A stretch of DNA of 64,000 nt from Haliea sp963974125 (GCA_963974125.1 CAXBCH010000006.1:62001-126000), one strand, 5' to 3'; counted from the stretch's first letter, positions 7,080 through 16,537 are shown. The notes: a model not told the origin generated them from the letters alone. Numbers and translations: made by a program.

Positions 7080-10000
7080 TCAGAACTGCCAATCGAATCC
7101 TGCTTTCACTTCAAAGCCGCGCTTGTATTTCTGGAATACATTGCCGCCCTGCGTGAACTCCACTTCCGCATCCAGAATGTTTTCCAGCTTGGCGCGGAAG
7201 GTGAAATTTTCTGAAATGCTGTAGCGGTACACCAGGTTCACATCCAGGCGCGGCTCCAGAATCACGTCAGGCTGACCCGATACGCCGACGTCGACAATGG
7301 TGTCGCCAACCTGGTTCAGCAACAGCGTCAGCTCGTGGCCGCGGGCGATATCGTCATAGCCGAATATCAGGTTGGCTGTGTACTCCGGCGCACCCTGCAA
7401 TTCGCGCTTGCTGGCGTTAAGCAGGGTGACTTCCGAGTCGATATAACTGGCGTTGGTCGCCACAAAGAAACTGCGGGTGAAGGATTCATCGAGGGGAAAG
7501 TCCTTGCGACCGTCGATCTCGACGCCCAGGATCTCACCTGACTCTGCGTTCTGGAAGGTACGCGAGTTACCCGCAGTGCCCGAGGCGGGCTGCACCACAC
7601 GCTCGATGGGATCTTTCATGTCCTTGTAGAACACGGCCACGCTGAGCGACTCCTGGTCCGACCAGTACTTTTCCCAGCGCAGGTCGTAGTTGGTCACGTC
7701 CGACACACCGAGGTTGGGGTTACCGCGGACCCGGAAATTGAACTCCTTGTCGTAGAAGGTCGCGTTCGAGGTCTCTTTGAAGTCCGGGCGCGCGACGGTC
7801 TTCGACACCGCGAACCGCAGCTGCTGGTCATCGGTAATGAACCAGTTGAAGCTGAGGGTCGGGAGCACCGAATTCTCCTCCAGCACAGACTGCTGGGGCC
7901 CCTGCGCCCCGGAGAGACCAAAGGTATCGGTAACCTGCTCGTACTCCTCATAGCGCACGCCGAGCACCAGCTGATACTTCAGGTTCCACAACGCGTCGTA
8001 AGAGAGGTACACACTGTTGAGGTCCAGTTCGGCCTCGTAGCTGTCGCTGGGCAGCGTCTTGTTCTGGAAGGTGAAGCCGGTGCTGGGGACGCCAGTGATG
8101 GTGTCGTCGTTAATGACGTCAGAGATCTGCAGGTTCGGCGCGCTGTCATCGATCGCCAGCAGGCCACCACCGAAACCGTAGGTATCAGAATCCGAGTCCC
8201 GCTCGCGGGTAATGCCGTTGATGCCAAACTCAAGCGTGGACTCCAGATTGCCGTTTGAGAACAGATACTCCAAATCCACTGACGCATCGAGGTTGTCATC
8301 CACCAGGTCGTCGTAGCGGCGGGTCAACTCGGGAACCTGCAGGTTATAGATACCGTCGTTGCCCTGCAGGTCGAAGCGAACGTCGCGACGGTCCGGCGCA
8401 TAGCGCTCGGCGCGACTGGCAGTTGCCTGCCAGTTCACGGTCCAGGCTTCTTCGCTGCCGAGAATGTGCTCACCGGCAAGCTGCTGCGACAGGAACTGGC
8501 GCTCTTCCCATTCAATGGACCAGCCTAGTGAAGGGTTCAGCTCATCGCCATCAAAGCCATCCTCCACCCGCACCGATTCGCTGGTGACGCGGGAAGCGAT
8601 GGTGTTGGAGGTGTAGCTACTCTGCCCGACGTTAAGGCCTATGGACAGCAGGCCGCTGGCATCAATGTCATTGTCGAACTGCTCAAAGGTGAAATCGTCC
8701 AGAACCCGCGAAGCGTTGACCCCGCCATAGGTCCTGCGCACGCCGTCCTTGCGCACCCCGCGCTCATTCTTGTAGTTGCCCGCCACGAAGTACCCCAGTT
8801 CAGAGCCACCGAACAGATCGAGGTCGAAGACGTCGCCATAGCTGAGGCCGAGGGATACATCCGGGGCCGCGGTCTCGGTGTCGTACTGGAAATTGTCTGT
8901 CAGGGCGTTCGCACCCAGCTTGCCCAGTTCACGCTGGACTGCGGGATTGAGGAACTCCGAAAATTCGAATATTTCGGCGACGGCGTAGGCAATGGCCGGC
9001 CGCTGCCGCTCGCCATCGTCCCAGCCGAGGAAGTCGAAATCACCGCTGGCGGGATCGACGAATGCGTCCTTGCCGGTGGTGCCATCGACATAGCCAAGCT
9101 GGAAAGTGAACTTGCCGGTACGTTCGTTGGGGAAAGTCCGGGTATTGATCTGCAGATTACCGCCGGTACTCTCCCCCGGCATGGACGCCAGAAAGCTCTT
9201 GCGGATGTCCAGCTGCTCCACCATGCTGCTGGGAAACAGGTCCAGTGGCACACTGCGCTTGGTCGGGTTGGTACTGGGGAGCGTTGCATTGTTCAGGGTG
9301 CTGCTGACATAGCGATCACCGAGCCCGCGAATGAATACAAACTGGCCGTCCTGCACCGTTACGCTGGGTACGCGGATGACGGAAGCCGCAACGTCGGTAT
9401 CGCCAAAGCGCGCCAGCTGCTCGACGTCCAGGGTATTGACCACGTTGGTGGAATAACGCTCGCTCTCCTGCAGGCCGCCCGTGGGCATGCTGGCGATTAC
9501 CGTTACTTCCTCGAGCTGCGGCATGCTGATGCCAATGCTGCGTTGCTGGGGACTGCGCAGATTGAAATCGGACCCCTTGGCCACGTTGGCGATCACACGG
9601 TAGTCTTCAACACTCTGACTGCCGAACTCGGGGTGAGTAATGGTCAACGTATACAGGCCGCGGGGAGCTTCCAGCACGTAACTGCCATCGGCCCCCGTGA
9701 TTACCGAGCGGGAGATCGCGCCGGAGAGCTCTACCGTAACACCGGCAACCCCTTCGCCGGCAGAGGTGATACGACCCTGCACAAGTCCGGTCGCTGCGCG
9801 GGCACGCTGTGCCGCGGTCTCCGAGGTAAAATAGGACTCGACGGAGGCAACCGGCGATTGGCCTTCGTCGAGGCGAATGAATACGTCGGCGAGCTGGCCC
9901 TCGGCGACATCAAAGCGGAAACTGTGCAGGATCCGCTCGCCATCCACTACCTGAATACTGTGAGCGCCCGAGGTCAGGTCGAAATACACTGCGCCACTCT

Positions 10001-10163
10001 CGTCGATTGGCTTGCGCACGCTGCCATCGAGGACAATGGTCAGGCCCGGCGCAACGACGCCGTCCCTGCTCACCTGGACAACCAATTCATCCGCTGCCTG
10101 GACTGACAGGGCTGAACAAAGCAGAACTGCTGTGGCGCTCAAGCGAGAAAACAGTGGTTTCAT
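7080..10163 (-). CDS. TonB-dependent receptor with N-terminal carboxypeptidase-regulatory-like domain
   Basis: 1027 residues from ATG 10163, chosen because a signal peptide (MKPLFSRLSATAVLLCSALSVQAAD) starts there. Order: about 100 residues of unassigned beta-rich sequence, a carboxypeptidase-regulatory-like fold (GRITSAGEGVAGVTVELSG), a TonB-box-like LEEVTVIAS, a plug domain (FIRGLGDRYVSSTLNNATLP) and a 22-strand-type barrel ending in a terminal Phe (GFDWQF). It imports a ligand across the outer membrane using TonB energy. Such receptors often take oligosaccharides or phosphorylated compounds; here nothing fixes the substrate. It is transcribed with the downstream lipoprotein gene. Confidence 0.9.
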   Translation of the reverse strand: MKPLFSRLSATAVLLCSALSVQAADELVVQVSRDGVVAPGLTIVLDGSVRKPIDESGAVYFDLTSGAHSIQVVDGERILHSFRFDVAEGQLADVFIRLDEGQSPVASVESYFTSETAAQRARAATGLVQGRITSAGEGVAGVTVELSGAISRSVITGADGSYVLEAPRGLYTLTITHPEFGSQSVEDYRVIANVAKGSDFNLRSPQQRSIGISMPQLEEVTVIASMPTGGLQESERYSTNVVNTLDVEQLARFGDTDVAASVIRVPSVTVQDGQFVFIRGLGDRYVSSTLNNATLPSTNPTKRSVPLDLFPSSMVEQLDIRKSFLASMPGESTGGNLQINTRTFPNERTGKFTFQLGYVDGTTGKDAFVDPASGDFDFLGWDDGERQRPAIAYAVAEIFEFSEFLNPAVQRELGKLGANALTDNFQYDTETAAPDVSLGLSYGDVFDLDLFGGSELGYFVAGNYKNERGVRKDGVRRTYGGVNASRVLDDFTFEQFDNDIDASGLLSIGLNVGQSSYTSNTIASRVTSESVRVEDGFDGDELNPSLGWSIEWEERQFLSQQLAGEHILGSEEAWTVNWQATASRAERYAPDRRDVRFDLQGNDGIYNLQVPELTRRYDDLVDDNLDASVDLEYLFSNGNLESTLEFGINGITRERDSDSDTYGFGGGLLAIDDSAPNLQISDVINDDTITGVPSTGFTFQNKTLPSDSYEAELDLNSVYLSYDALWNLKYQLVLGVRYEEYEQVTDTFGLSGAQGPQQSVLEENSVLPTLSFNWFITDDQQLRFAVSKTVARPDFKETSNATFYDKEFNFRVRGNPNLGVSDVTNYDLRWEKYWSDQESLSVAVFYKDMKDPIERVVQPASGTAGNSRTFQNAESGEILGVEIDGRKDFPLDESFTRSFFVATNASYIDSEVTLLNASKRELQGAPEYTANLIFGYDDIARGHELTLLLNQVGDTIVDVGVSGQPDVILEPRLDVNLVYRYSISENFTFRAKLENILDAEVEFTQGGNVFQKYKRGFEVKAGFDWQF

Positions 10164-10258
10164 TCTGGGGTCCCAATGATCCGGTTGAAAACGGTCGCGG
10201 CGCTGAGGCTTGTGCTGGTGCCCGCAGCTCGCGGCTGGGACAATCCTAGTGGCACTTG

Positions 10259-10287
10259 ATGACACTAATGTGATCGCAATGTGACGT
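10259..10287 (-). promoter_or_regulatory. Triple direct repeat at 11-base period (Pho-box-like)
   Basis: On the minus strand the tracts ACGTCAC, CGATCAC and GTGTCAT recur every 11 bases, like PhoB boxes but with only about 4, 4 and 6 matches of 7 to CTGTCAT. The element is 96-124 bases upstream of the TonB receptor start. The similar element before the 3984-4328 gene strengthens the idea slightly. Confidence 0.3.
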
Positions 10288-10393
10288 TTTTATTGCAAGC
10301 GCGCAGTCAAGAAAACTTCATGGAGTTGTCGCTTTGCTGCAACATCCGCATTGCAGCATGCGCCCTGTTCCCTCGATGGACAGGAGCACTACC

Positions 10394-10585
10394 ATGCAGC
10401 GCACCAGCCACAGCAACGAACTGAACCAGAAGGAGCGGGCCCGGCGGGAAATCGAGCGCCAGGTCGAGGACTTTCTCAACAAGGGCGGCCGGATCTCGGT
10501 GGTTGACACCCAGCGCCAGCAATCCGCGGCTCTGCTGGGCACTGCCTGGCGTGACTACGATGAGGCTGTCGAACTGCTCAACTAG
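10394..10585 (+). CDS. Small SutA-like protein
   Basis: 63 residues from ATG 10394, which has GGAG 8 bases upstream; earlier ATG codons lack a ribosome site. The core RREIERQVEDFLNKGGRISVV resembles the helix-plus-'FL.(K/R)GG.' motif of SutA, the small acidic RNA-polymerase-binding regulator of Pseudomonas. However, the long acidic N-terminal tail of SutA is missing. The protein is charged, soluble and probably cytoplasmic. A role in transcription is only suggested by this motif. It stands alone between the divergent TonB receptor gene and a decayed acyltransferase gene. Confidence 0.6.
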   Translation: MQRTSHSNELNQKERARREIERQVEDFLNKGGRISVVDTQRQQSAALLGTAWRDYDEAVELLN

Positions 10586-10612
10586 CCACCAACGCGCCGG
10601 AGCACGACGATC

Positions 10613-11179
10613 ATGCTTGACATTCGCCAGGTGCTCGAAGCCCGCTACCCGAATCATCTGGAACAGGATGGCGGCGCTGTATACCGACACGCTGTTTGCC
10701 TTCGGGCCGGGCATGCAGCCGTACCTGCAGCAGGGGCTGGAACTGGGACTCAGCTTTGTCCAGCCCCGCTACCAGACCCGGCACAGCCTCGACTACCTGT
10801 GGCTGGGGATCGGTGCCTTCCTGCGCCGGTACCCGGGCTGCGGCTGGATATCGAGCCGCGCAGCCCGATCACGTCGCCCGCCGGGCTGCAACCCCTGTTC
10901 GCCGCGGACCGCGGGCCTGCGGACGCCGAGCGCGACTTCAAGGTGCTGCAGGAGAGGCTGGCGGCCAGTGGCCTGCGCGTGCCCACCCTGTTCAACCACT
11001 ATGCCCAGGTGGCGGAGCCGGCAGGTGTCGCCATCACGGCCTTCAATGTGGACCGGGATTTTGGCAACTGCGTCGATGGCTTTGTGCTGGTGGACCTGGA
11101 GCAACTGAAGCCGCGCAAGCGCAGGCGCTACCTGGAATGCGGGAACGGGGGTGGCAACTCCGTACTGGAGCCGGACTGA
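10613..11179 (+). pseudogene. Frameshifted hemolysin/OlsB-type GNAT acyltransferase
   Basis: Homology to the GNAT half of hemolysin-like (OlsB-related) acyl-ACP acyltransferases is split over two frames. About 10665-10845 in one frame gives YLQQGLELGLSFVQPRYQ and LDYLWLGIGAFLRRYPG. About 10830-11179 in another gives VPTLFNHYAQVAEPAGVAIT, FNVDRDFGNCVDGFVLVDL and the C-terminus. The first residues from ATG 10613 (LDIRQVLEARYPN) are again in the second frame. The segment normally between LRRYP and the C-terminal helix is eroded. Two indels, or sequencing errors, are needed to restore one product. Its end overlaps the convergent DsbA-like gene by 52 bases. Confidence 0.65.
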
Positions 11180-12546
11180 TCCCGCGCCGACAGGGCCTGC
11201 TGCACCACTTCGGCAACGAGCCAGAGGCGATCCTGGCCCCAGGCCGTGGCGAGAGTACTGCCGTCCGCGTCCACCAGCCTGAAGCCGGGCACGCCCCAGC
11301 AGTTGAAGGCATACATGGCCTCGCGGTTGGCCTCAAGCAGCGCCTCCCAGCCCGGTTTCCCCAACTGCGCCGAGGCCTCGCGCCAGGACAGGCCGGCCCG
11401 CTCCACGACCTTGCGCAAAACCCGCTTGTGCCGGGTATTGCGCCCCTCGACAAAAGCCGCCTGCAGGAAACTGCCCAGCAACTCCACCCGCTTGCCCTCG
11501 GCATCCGCCAGCGGCAATAGTGAGTAGCAGCGCCGCACCGGCTCGCCGATAGGGTCGTAGAAAGGCCCCAGCGGGACCCCCAGGGCGCGCGCCTCGCGGC
11601 CGGCATCACTGAAGATGTACATGCCCTTGTCGCGGGTGGCCGCCACCCCGCGCATGACCATGGGCAGCACCGGGCGCAGATCCAGCTTCACCCCGACTGC
11701 CCGGGCCCATTGCACGACGGTATCGAAGACCAGCGCGGTATAGGGACTGCGCAGGGAAGCATAGAACTCCAGGGTCAGGGAGCCGTTGTCCCTGTGCGGT
11801 CCACTGCGCAGCCGGGGCCGGGGGTAGAGACAGCCGGTCAGCGGGCGCCGCTGTGTATTCAGGGCCTGCAGACGCTGCTCCAGGTGATACAACCGGTCCA
11901 CGCCCCAGTACCACACCCCGCCGTAGTAGAACATGGCCCCGGAATAATGGTGCAATGCCTTGCGTCGCGCCGCGCCGGCCTGCAGCAGGGCCTCGGCGTC
12001 CGCGGCACTCGCTTCGCCGTGGCGCCGCGCCAGCTCCTCCAGCAGGGCCGCGTCGCCGGTCAACACCGCACTGCACAGCGCCTCGGCTGCCTCCACCCGC
12101 AATCTGTCCGGGGTGGCGGTAAAAATCCGCTGCGCGCGCTGCAGCAGGGCGGCATCCGGCGCCACCAGCGGCGGGCAGACGAGGTCATAAAAGGGCGCCA
12201 CCGCGGCCGCATCTGCCCTCGCCAGAGCGGGCAGCAGCTCCGGTTCCGGCAGATTGGCACCGCTGGGACCGGGCACCAGGTGCCAGCGCAGGTCGATGTC
12301 ATAGTGCGCCAGCAGCGGACCGATACACTGCGCTGCCAGCAGACTGTAGGGATCATCGAGCTGGTGAAAATACTCGACCACATGGCGCTCACCGCTGCCC
12401 TCTCTCTGCTGCTCCGCCGCTGCCGCCAGCTGGCGCTCGTGTTCCGGTGCAAGCAGCCGGTTGAGCATGCGTGAGGTCACCCAGCGCCGCAGGGGAGACG
12501 GATCCATGGTCGCCGCCCCACCCTGCTCGCGAAAAGTCTGTGCCAT
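11128..12546 (-). CDS. Tandem DsbA-like (HCCA-isomerase-type) thioredoxin-fold protein
   Basis: 472 residues with two DsbA/2-hydroxychromene-2-carboxylate-isomerase-like domains. One is near residue 58 (EYFHQLDDPYSLLAAQ) and one near residue 265 (LEFYASLRSPYTALVFD, the S-P-Y motif of glutathione-dependent kappa-class relatives). Both lack a CxxC, so disulphide exchange is unlikely and a glutathione-linked isomerase or transferase role fits better. The second domain ends with CWGVPGFRLVDADGS, a typical cis-Pro region. AGGAG stands 7 bases before ATG 12546. No signal peptide is visible, so it is cytoplasmic. Its 3' end overlaps the acyltransferase pseudogene. Confidence 0.75.
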   Translation of the reverse strand: MAQTFREQGGAATMDPSPLRRWVTSRMLNRLLAPEHERQLAAAAEQQREGSGERHVVEYFHQLDDPYSLLAAQCIGPLLAHYDIDLRWHLVPGPSGANLPEPELLPALARADAAAVAPFYDLVCPPLVAPDAALLQRAQRIFTATPDRLRVEAAEALCSAVLTGDAALLEELARRHGEASAADAEALLQAGAARRKALHHYSGAMFYYGGVWYWGVDRLYHLEQRLQALNTQRRPLTGCLYPRPRLRSGPHRDNGSLTLEFYASLRSPYTALVFDTVVQWARAVGVKLDLRPVLPMVMRGVAATRDKGMYIFSDAGREARALGVPLGPFYDPIGEPVRRCYSLLPLADAEGKRVELLGSFLQAAFVEGRNTRHKRVLRKVVERAGLSWREASAQLGKPGWEALLEANREAMYAFNCWGVPGFRLVDADGSTLATAWGQDRLWLVAEVVQQALSARDQSGSSTELPPPFPHSR

Positions 12547-12609
12547 GAATCCGCTCCTGTGGCGAATAGGTTATGCTTGGATTGGTAGCGGACGAGGATA
12601 GCACGCAGC

Positions 12610-14085
12610 ATGCACGGCTCACAGGCAGACACGGCATCAGCGCTGGCCCCGGTTGACCGGGAACGGCTGCTGACGGCATTGCGCAGTGCCGCCCCCGGGC
12701 TCGACCTTATTGTCGAGGCGGAATCACAGCGGCCCTACGAGTGCGATGCGCTGTCGCTGTACCGGCAACTGCCGCTGCTGACCGCACTGCCGGCCACGGT
12801 AGACCAAGTGCAGGCGGTATTGCGCGTTTGCCACGCCCTGGCGGTGCCAGCGGTCGCCCGCGGCGCCGGCACCGGTCTCTGCGCCGGCGCCATGCCGCAC
12901 CCGGAAGGCGTTCTGCTGGTGCTCAGCAAGCTGGACCGCATCCTCGCCATCGACGCTGACGCCCGCAGTGCCCGGGTCCAGCCCGGCGTTGCCAACCTCG
13001 CCATTTCCCGGGCGGCAGCAGCCCACGGGCTTTACTACGCGCCGGACCCCTCCTCCCAGATTGCCTGCACCATCGGCGGCAATGTCGCCGAGAACTCCGG
13101 CGGGGTGCACTGCCTGAAATACGGGCTGACCACCCACAACCTGCTGGCGCTCACCGTGCTCACCGTCGAGGGTGACATGATCACTCTCGGCGGCAGCGGG
13201 CTCGACGGCCCCGGACTCGACCTGATGGCCCTGCTGACGGGTTCGGAGGGTCTGCTCGGCGTGGTCGTGGAAATCACGGTAAAGCTGCTGCCGCAGCCGG
13301 AACTGGCGCGGGTCATCCTGGCCGGCTTCGCCAGCGTCCGCGCCGCGGGCGAGGCGGTGGGCGCGATCATTGCCGCCGGCATCATCCCCGCCGGGCTGGA
13401 GATGATGGATCAGCTCGCCCTGCGCGCCGCCGAGGACTTTGCCGCCGCCGGTTATCCCAGGGATGCCGCCGCCGTGCTGCTGTGTGAACTCGATGGTACC
13501 CGGGAAGAGGTGGCGGCGCAGATCCTGCAGGTGCAGGCCCTGCTGCAACAGCAGGGCGCCACCTCCCTGCGGGTGTCCAGCGACGAGCGGGAACGGGCGC
13601 TGTTGTGGGCCGGGCGCAAGTCGGCCTTCCCCGCGGTGGGGCGGCTGGCACCGGACTACTACTGCATGGACGGTACCATACCCCGCGGCCAGGTGGCCCC
13701 GGTACTGGAGGAAATCAGCCGCCTGGCACAGGGCTATGGGCTCGCGGTGGCCAATGTCTTCCATGCCGGCGACGGCAACCTGCACCCGCTGATACTGTTC
13801 GACGCGGCCAGTCCCGAGCAGATCCGCAGCGCCGAGGCGCTGGGGGCAGACATCCTCGAACTCAGCGTGCGGGTTGGCGGCTGCATTACCGGCGAACACG
13901 GCGTCGGCCTGGAGAAACTGGGGCAGATGCCGAGCCAGTTCAGCACCGCCGAACTGCACCAGCTGGAGGATATCAAGGCCGCCTTTGATCCGGGCCTGAC
14001 CCTGAATCCCGGCAAGGGCATCCCCATCCTCAAGCGCTGCCAGGAGTACCGCGCCCTGCCGGCCCGGGAGGCTGCCGTTGACTGA
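12610..14085 (+). CDS. glcD: Glycolate oxidase subunit GlcD (FAD-linked)
   Basis: 491 residues, near the usual 499. The FAD-binding PCMH-type domain shows VARGAGTGLCAGAMPHPEGV and CTIGGNVAENSGGVHCLKYG. The C-terminal cap has NVFHAGDGNLHPLILFD, with the metal/substrate histidines, and GCITGEHGVGLEKL. It oxidises glycolate (and possibly D-lactate) to glyoxylate, passing electrons through GlcF to quinones. It is the first gene of a tight glcDEF operon and overlaps glcE by 8 bases. No glcC regulator or glcB malate synthase is adjacent. Confidence 0.93.
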   Translation: MHGSQADTASALAPVDRERLLTALRSAAPGLDLIVEAESQRPYECDALSLYRQLPLLTALPATVDQVQAVLRVCHALAVPAVARGAGTGLCAGAMPHPEGVLLVLSKLDRILAIDADARSARVQPGVANLAISRAAAAHGLYYAPDPSSQIACTIGGNVAENSGGVHCLKYGLTTHNLLALTVLTVEGDMITLGGSGLDGPGLDLMALLTGSEGLLGVVVEITVKLLPQPELARVILAGFASVRAAGEAVGAIIAAGIIPAGLEMMDQLALRAAEDFAAAGYPRDAAAVLLCELDGTREEVAAQILQVQALLQQQGATSLRVSSDERERALLWAGRKSAFPAVGRLAPDYYCMDGTIPRGQVAPVLEEISRLAQGYGLAVANVFHAGDGNLHPLILFDAASPEQIRSAEALGADILELSVRVGGCITGEHGVGLEKLGQMPSQFSTAELHQLEDIKAAFDPGLTLNPGKGIPILKRCQEYRALPAREAAVD

Positions 14086-15139
14086 CCAGACCGAAGCACT
14101 CTGCGAGCGCGTGCGCGCGGCGCAGGCCGCGGGCACTCCCCTGCGCATCCGCGGCGGTGACAGCAAGCGGTCGTGGCTGGGGCGCCCCGGCGCGGAAGAC
14201 AAGGTCCTTGATCTGGCGCAACACCGCGGCGTGGTGGCCTGGGAACCCGGGGAACTGGTGCTGGTGGCCCGCGCCGGCACAACCATCAGCGAGCTGACAG
14301 CCTTGCTCGCCACCGAAAACCAGGTGCTGGCGTTCGAGCCTCCCGCCTGCGGCGGCAGGGCAACCCTGGGCGGCACCCTGGCGAGCAACTGCTCGGGCCC
14401 GGCCCGGCCCTGGAGTGGCGCGGTGCGCGACGCCGTACTGGGCGTGAAGCTGCTCTCCGGCCGCGGCGAGTGCCTGAATTTTGGCGGCCGGGTGGTGAAG
14501 AACGTCGCGGGCTATGATGTATCGCGCCTGCAGGCCGGCGCCCTGGGCAGCCTCGGGGTGATCACCGAGGTCAGCCTGAAAGTGATGCCGGCAGCCGAAG
14601 CCAGCCAGACCCTGGCGCAGGAGCTCGATGCGGAAGCAGCCCTGGCGCAGATGATCCGCTACGCCAGGGAGCCGGCGCCGCTCACCGGTGCCTGCTGGTT
14701 GCAGGGGCGCCTGTTCCTGCGTCTGTCCGGCGCCGCTGCCGCGGTCGCGGCCAGCGTCCGCCGCTGGGGCGGTGACCCGGTGGCAGCGGTGGACGCACCC
14801 TGGGACGCGCTGCGGGAATTCAGCGCTGGTGCCCAGGCTGCCGCCGAACCGCTGTGGCGGGTATCGCTGGCGGGCAATGCCCCCTTGCCCGCGGGAACCA
14901 GGCCCCTGCTGATCGACTGGGCCGGCGCCCTGCGCTGGTTCGCCGCCGACGGCTTTGACGCCTTTGGCTATGCCGGCGCCCACGGCGGCCACGCCACCCT
15001 CTGGTGGCCCGGCGCAAACCGGGAGGGCGAGACCGCACAGCCGCTTTCACTGACCTTGCAGGCACTGCATCAGCGCCTCAAACTGGCCTTCGACCCGGGA
15101 CGCATTCTCAATCCCGGCCGCCTCTACAGCTGGCTCTGA
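14078..15139 (+). CDS. glcE: Glycolate oxidase subunit GlcE (FAD-binding)
   Basis: 353 residues. FAD-domain motifs are LGGTLASNCSGPARPWSGAV and GRVVKNVAGYDVSRLQAGAL, the characteristic GlcE signature. I accept the TTG start at 14078 because GGGAGG lies 7 bases upstream, inside the end of glcD, and no ATG or GTG fits. GlcE is the second flavin subunit, required for activity of the complex at the cytoplasmic face of the membrane. It is followed by glcF after 4 bases. Confidence 0.93.
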   Translation: MTDQTEALCERVRAAQAAGTPLRIRGGDSKRSWLGRPGAEDKVLDLAQHRGVVAWEPGELVLVARAGTTISELTALLATENQVLAFEPPACGGRATLGGTLASNCSGPARPWSGAVRDAVLGVKLLSGRGECLNFGGRVVKNVAGYDVSRLQAGALGSLGVITEVSLKVMPAAEASQTLAQELDAEAALAQMIRYAREPAPLTGACWLQGRLFLRLSGAAAAVAASVRRWGGDPVAAVDAPWDALREFSAGAQAAAEPLWRVSLAGNAPLPAGTRPLLIDWAGALRWFAADGFDAFGYAGAHGGHATLWWPGANREGETAQPLSLTLQALHQRLKLAFDPGRILNPGRLYSWL

Positions 15140-15143
15140 CCCC

Positions 15144-16385
15144 ATGCATACTGACCTGCACCGCCGCTACCGGGACAATGCCGACGCCCAGCGCGCACAG
15201 CAACTGCTGAGTGCCTGCGTCCACTGCGGTTTCTGCCTGGAAACCTGCCCCACCTACCTGGAAACCCGGGACGAGCGCGACAGCCCCCGGGGCCGCATCT
15301 ACCTGATCAGGCAACTGCTGGAGACCGGCGCCGCCGCGGCACCCGCCAGCCACCACCTGGACCGCTGCCTGAACTGCCGCAGCTGTGAAACCACCTGCCC
15401 TTCCGGCGTGCAGTACGCGCAGCTGGCGAACATCGGCCAGCAGCTGTCCGGGGACGCCGCCCCGCGGCCACCGCTGCAGGCCGCCCAGCGGAAAACCCTG
15501 AGAGCAGTGATCAGCCGGCCAGCGCTGTTCCGCCGGCTGCTGCGCATCGGGCAATTCCTGCGACCGCTGTTGCCCGCCACCCTGCGCCGGCAGATCCCGC
15601 CGCGGCAGCGGCGTCTGCCGGTGCCGGCGACAGGCAGTGAACGCACGCTGCTGGTGCTGGAGGGCTGTGTCCAGGCCGCTGCCACGCCCCATACCAACGA
15701 TGCCGCGCGCCGGGTCTGCGCCGCCCTCGGTATCACCCTGCACGCGGCGCCAGAGGCCGGATGCTGCGGCGCGGTGCAGCAGCACCTCGGTGGCGCCGAG
15801 GCCGCGCGCAACAACATGCGCCGCAACATCGACGCCTGGTGGCCGGCCATCGAGGCGGGGGCGGGAGCCATCGTCAGCAGCGCCTCCGGCTGCGGCGCCA
15901 TGCTGGCAGACTACGGCCGTCTGCTGGCCGACGACCCGGTCTACGCCCGGCGCGCGGCGCGGGTATCTGCCCTGGCACGGGATCTGGGCGAGATCCTGGT
16001 GGCCGAGGATCTGGGCCGGCTGGTAGCGGATACCCGCTGTGGCACGGTGGCCGTCCATACCCCCTGCTCCCTGCAGCATGCCCTGCAGCAGCCCGAGTTG
16101 TTGCCGACGCTGCTGCGTGGTGCCGGTTTTACCCTGGCCGAAACCGAAGAGAGTCCTGTTTGCTGCGGGTCTGCCGGCACCTACTCCCTGCTACAGCCTG
16201 AACTGAGCCAGCGCCTGCGCCGGCGCAAGCAGGCTGCGCTGACGGTGAATGCGCCGGCGGTGATTGCCACCGCCAACGTCGGCTGCCAGCTGCACCTCGC
16301 CAATCCGGAGGTGCCGGTAGTGCACTGGATCGAATTGCTGGATCCCGCACGCCAGGGTGCGCCAGTGAACAGATACGGCGGTTAA
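15144..16385 (+). CDS. glcF: Glycolate oxidase iron-sulfur subunit GlcF
   Basis: 413 residues. Two ferredoxin-type 4Fe-4S motifs are visible: CVHCGFCLETCP and CLNCRSCETTCP. Two CCG domains follow (GCCGAVQQHLGG and VCCGSAGTYSLLQPE), as in GlcF and other heterodisulfide-reductase-like electron carriers. It moves electrons from GlcD/GlcE to the quinone pool. Last gene of the operon; a hairpin with a T run begins at its stop codon. Confidence 0.93.
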   Translation: MHTDLHRRYRDNADAQRAQQLLSACVHCGFCLETCPTYLETRDERDSPRGRIYLIRQLLETGAAAAPASHHLDRCLNCRSCETTCPSGVQYAQLANIGQQLSGDAAPRPPLQAAQRKTLRAVISRPALFRRLLRIGQFLRPLLPATLRRQIPPRQRRLPVPATGSERTLLVLEGCVQAAATPHTNDAARRVCAALGITLHAAPEAGCCGAVQQHLGGAEAARNNMRRNIDAWWPAIEAGAGAIVSSASGCGAMLADYGRLLADDPVYARRAARVSALARDLGEILVAEDLGRLVADTRCGTVAVHTPCSLQHALQQPELLPTLLRGAGFTLAETEESPVCCGSAGTYSLLQPELSQRLRRRKQAALTVNAPAVIATANVGCQLHLANPEVPVVHWIELLDPARQGAPVNRYGG

Positions 16386-16408
16386 CTGCGCTCGCCGCAG
16401 TGGTTTTT
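16385..16408 (+). terminator. Terminator after glcDEF
   Basis: Stem arms ACTGCG and CGCAGT with a 5-base loop are followed by GG and five T residues. The stem begins at the last base of the glcF stop codon. Confidence 0.65.
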
Positions 16409-16537
16409 ACCCCGGGAGTCCTGTTTGGTTATAAGTACCCCGAATCTTGTTCCAAATCGGTAGTGGCCCGGGAGATGACAGTCTGGTTACATGGGGCTGC
16501 GTCTATCGACGCCATGCTATGAACGGAGGCATTATCT

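Noticed and set aside
12724..14388. Open frame of about 550 codons opposite glcD and glcE
   Set aside because: Crosses two real genes on the other strand and shows no protein family.
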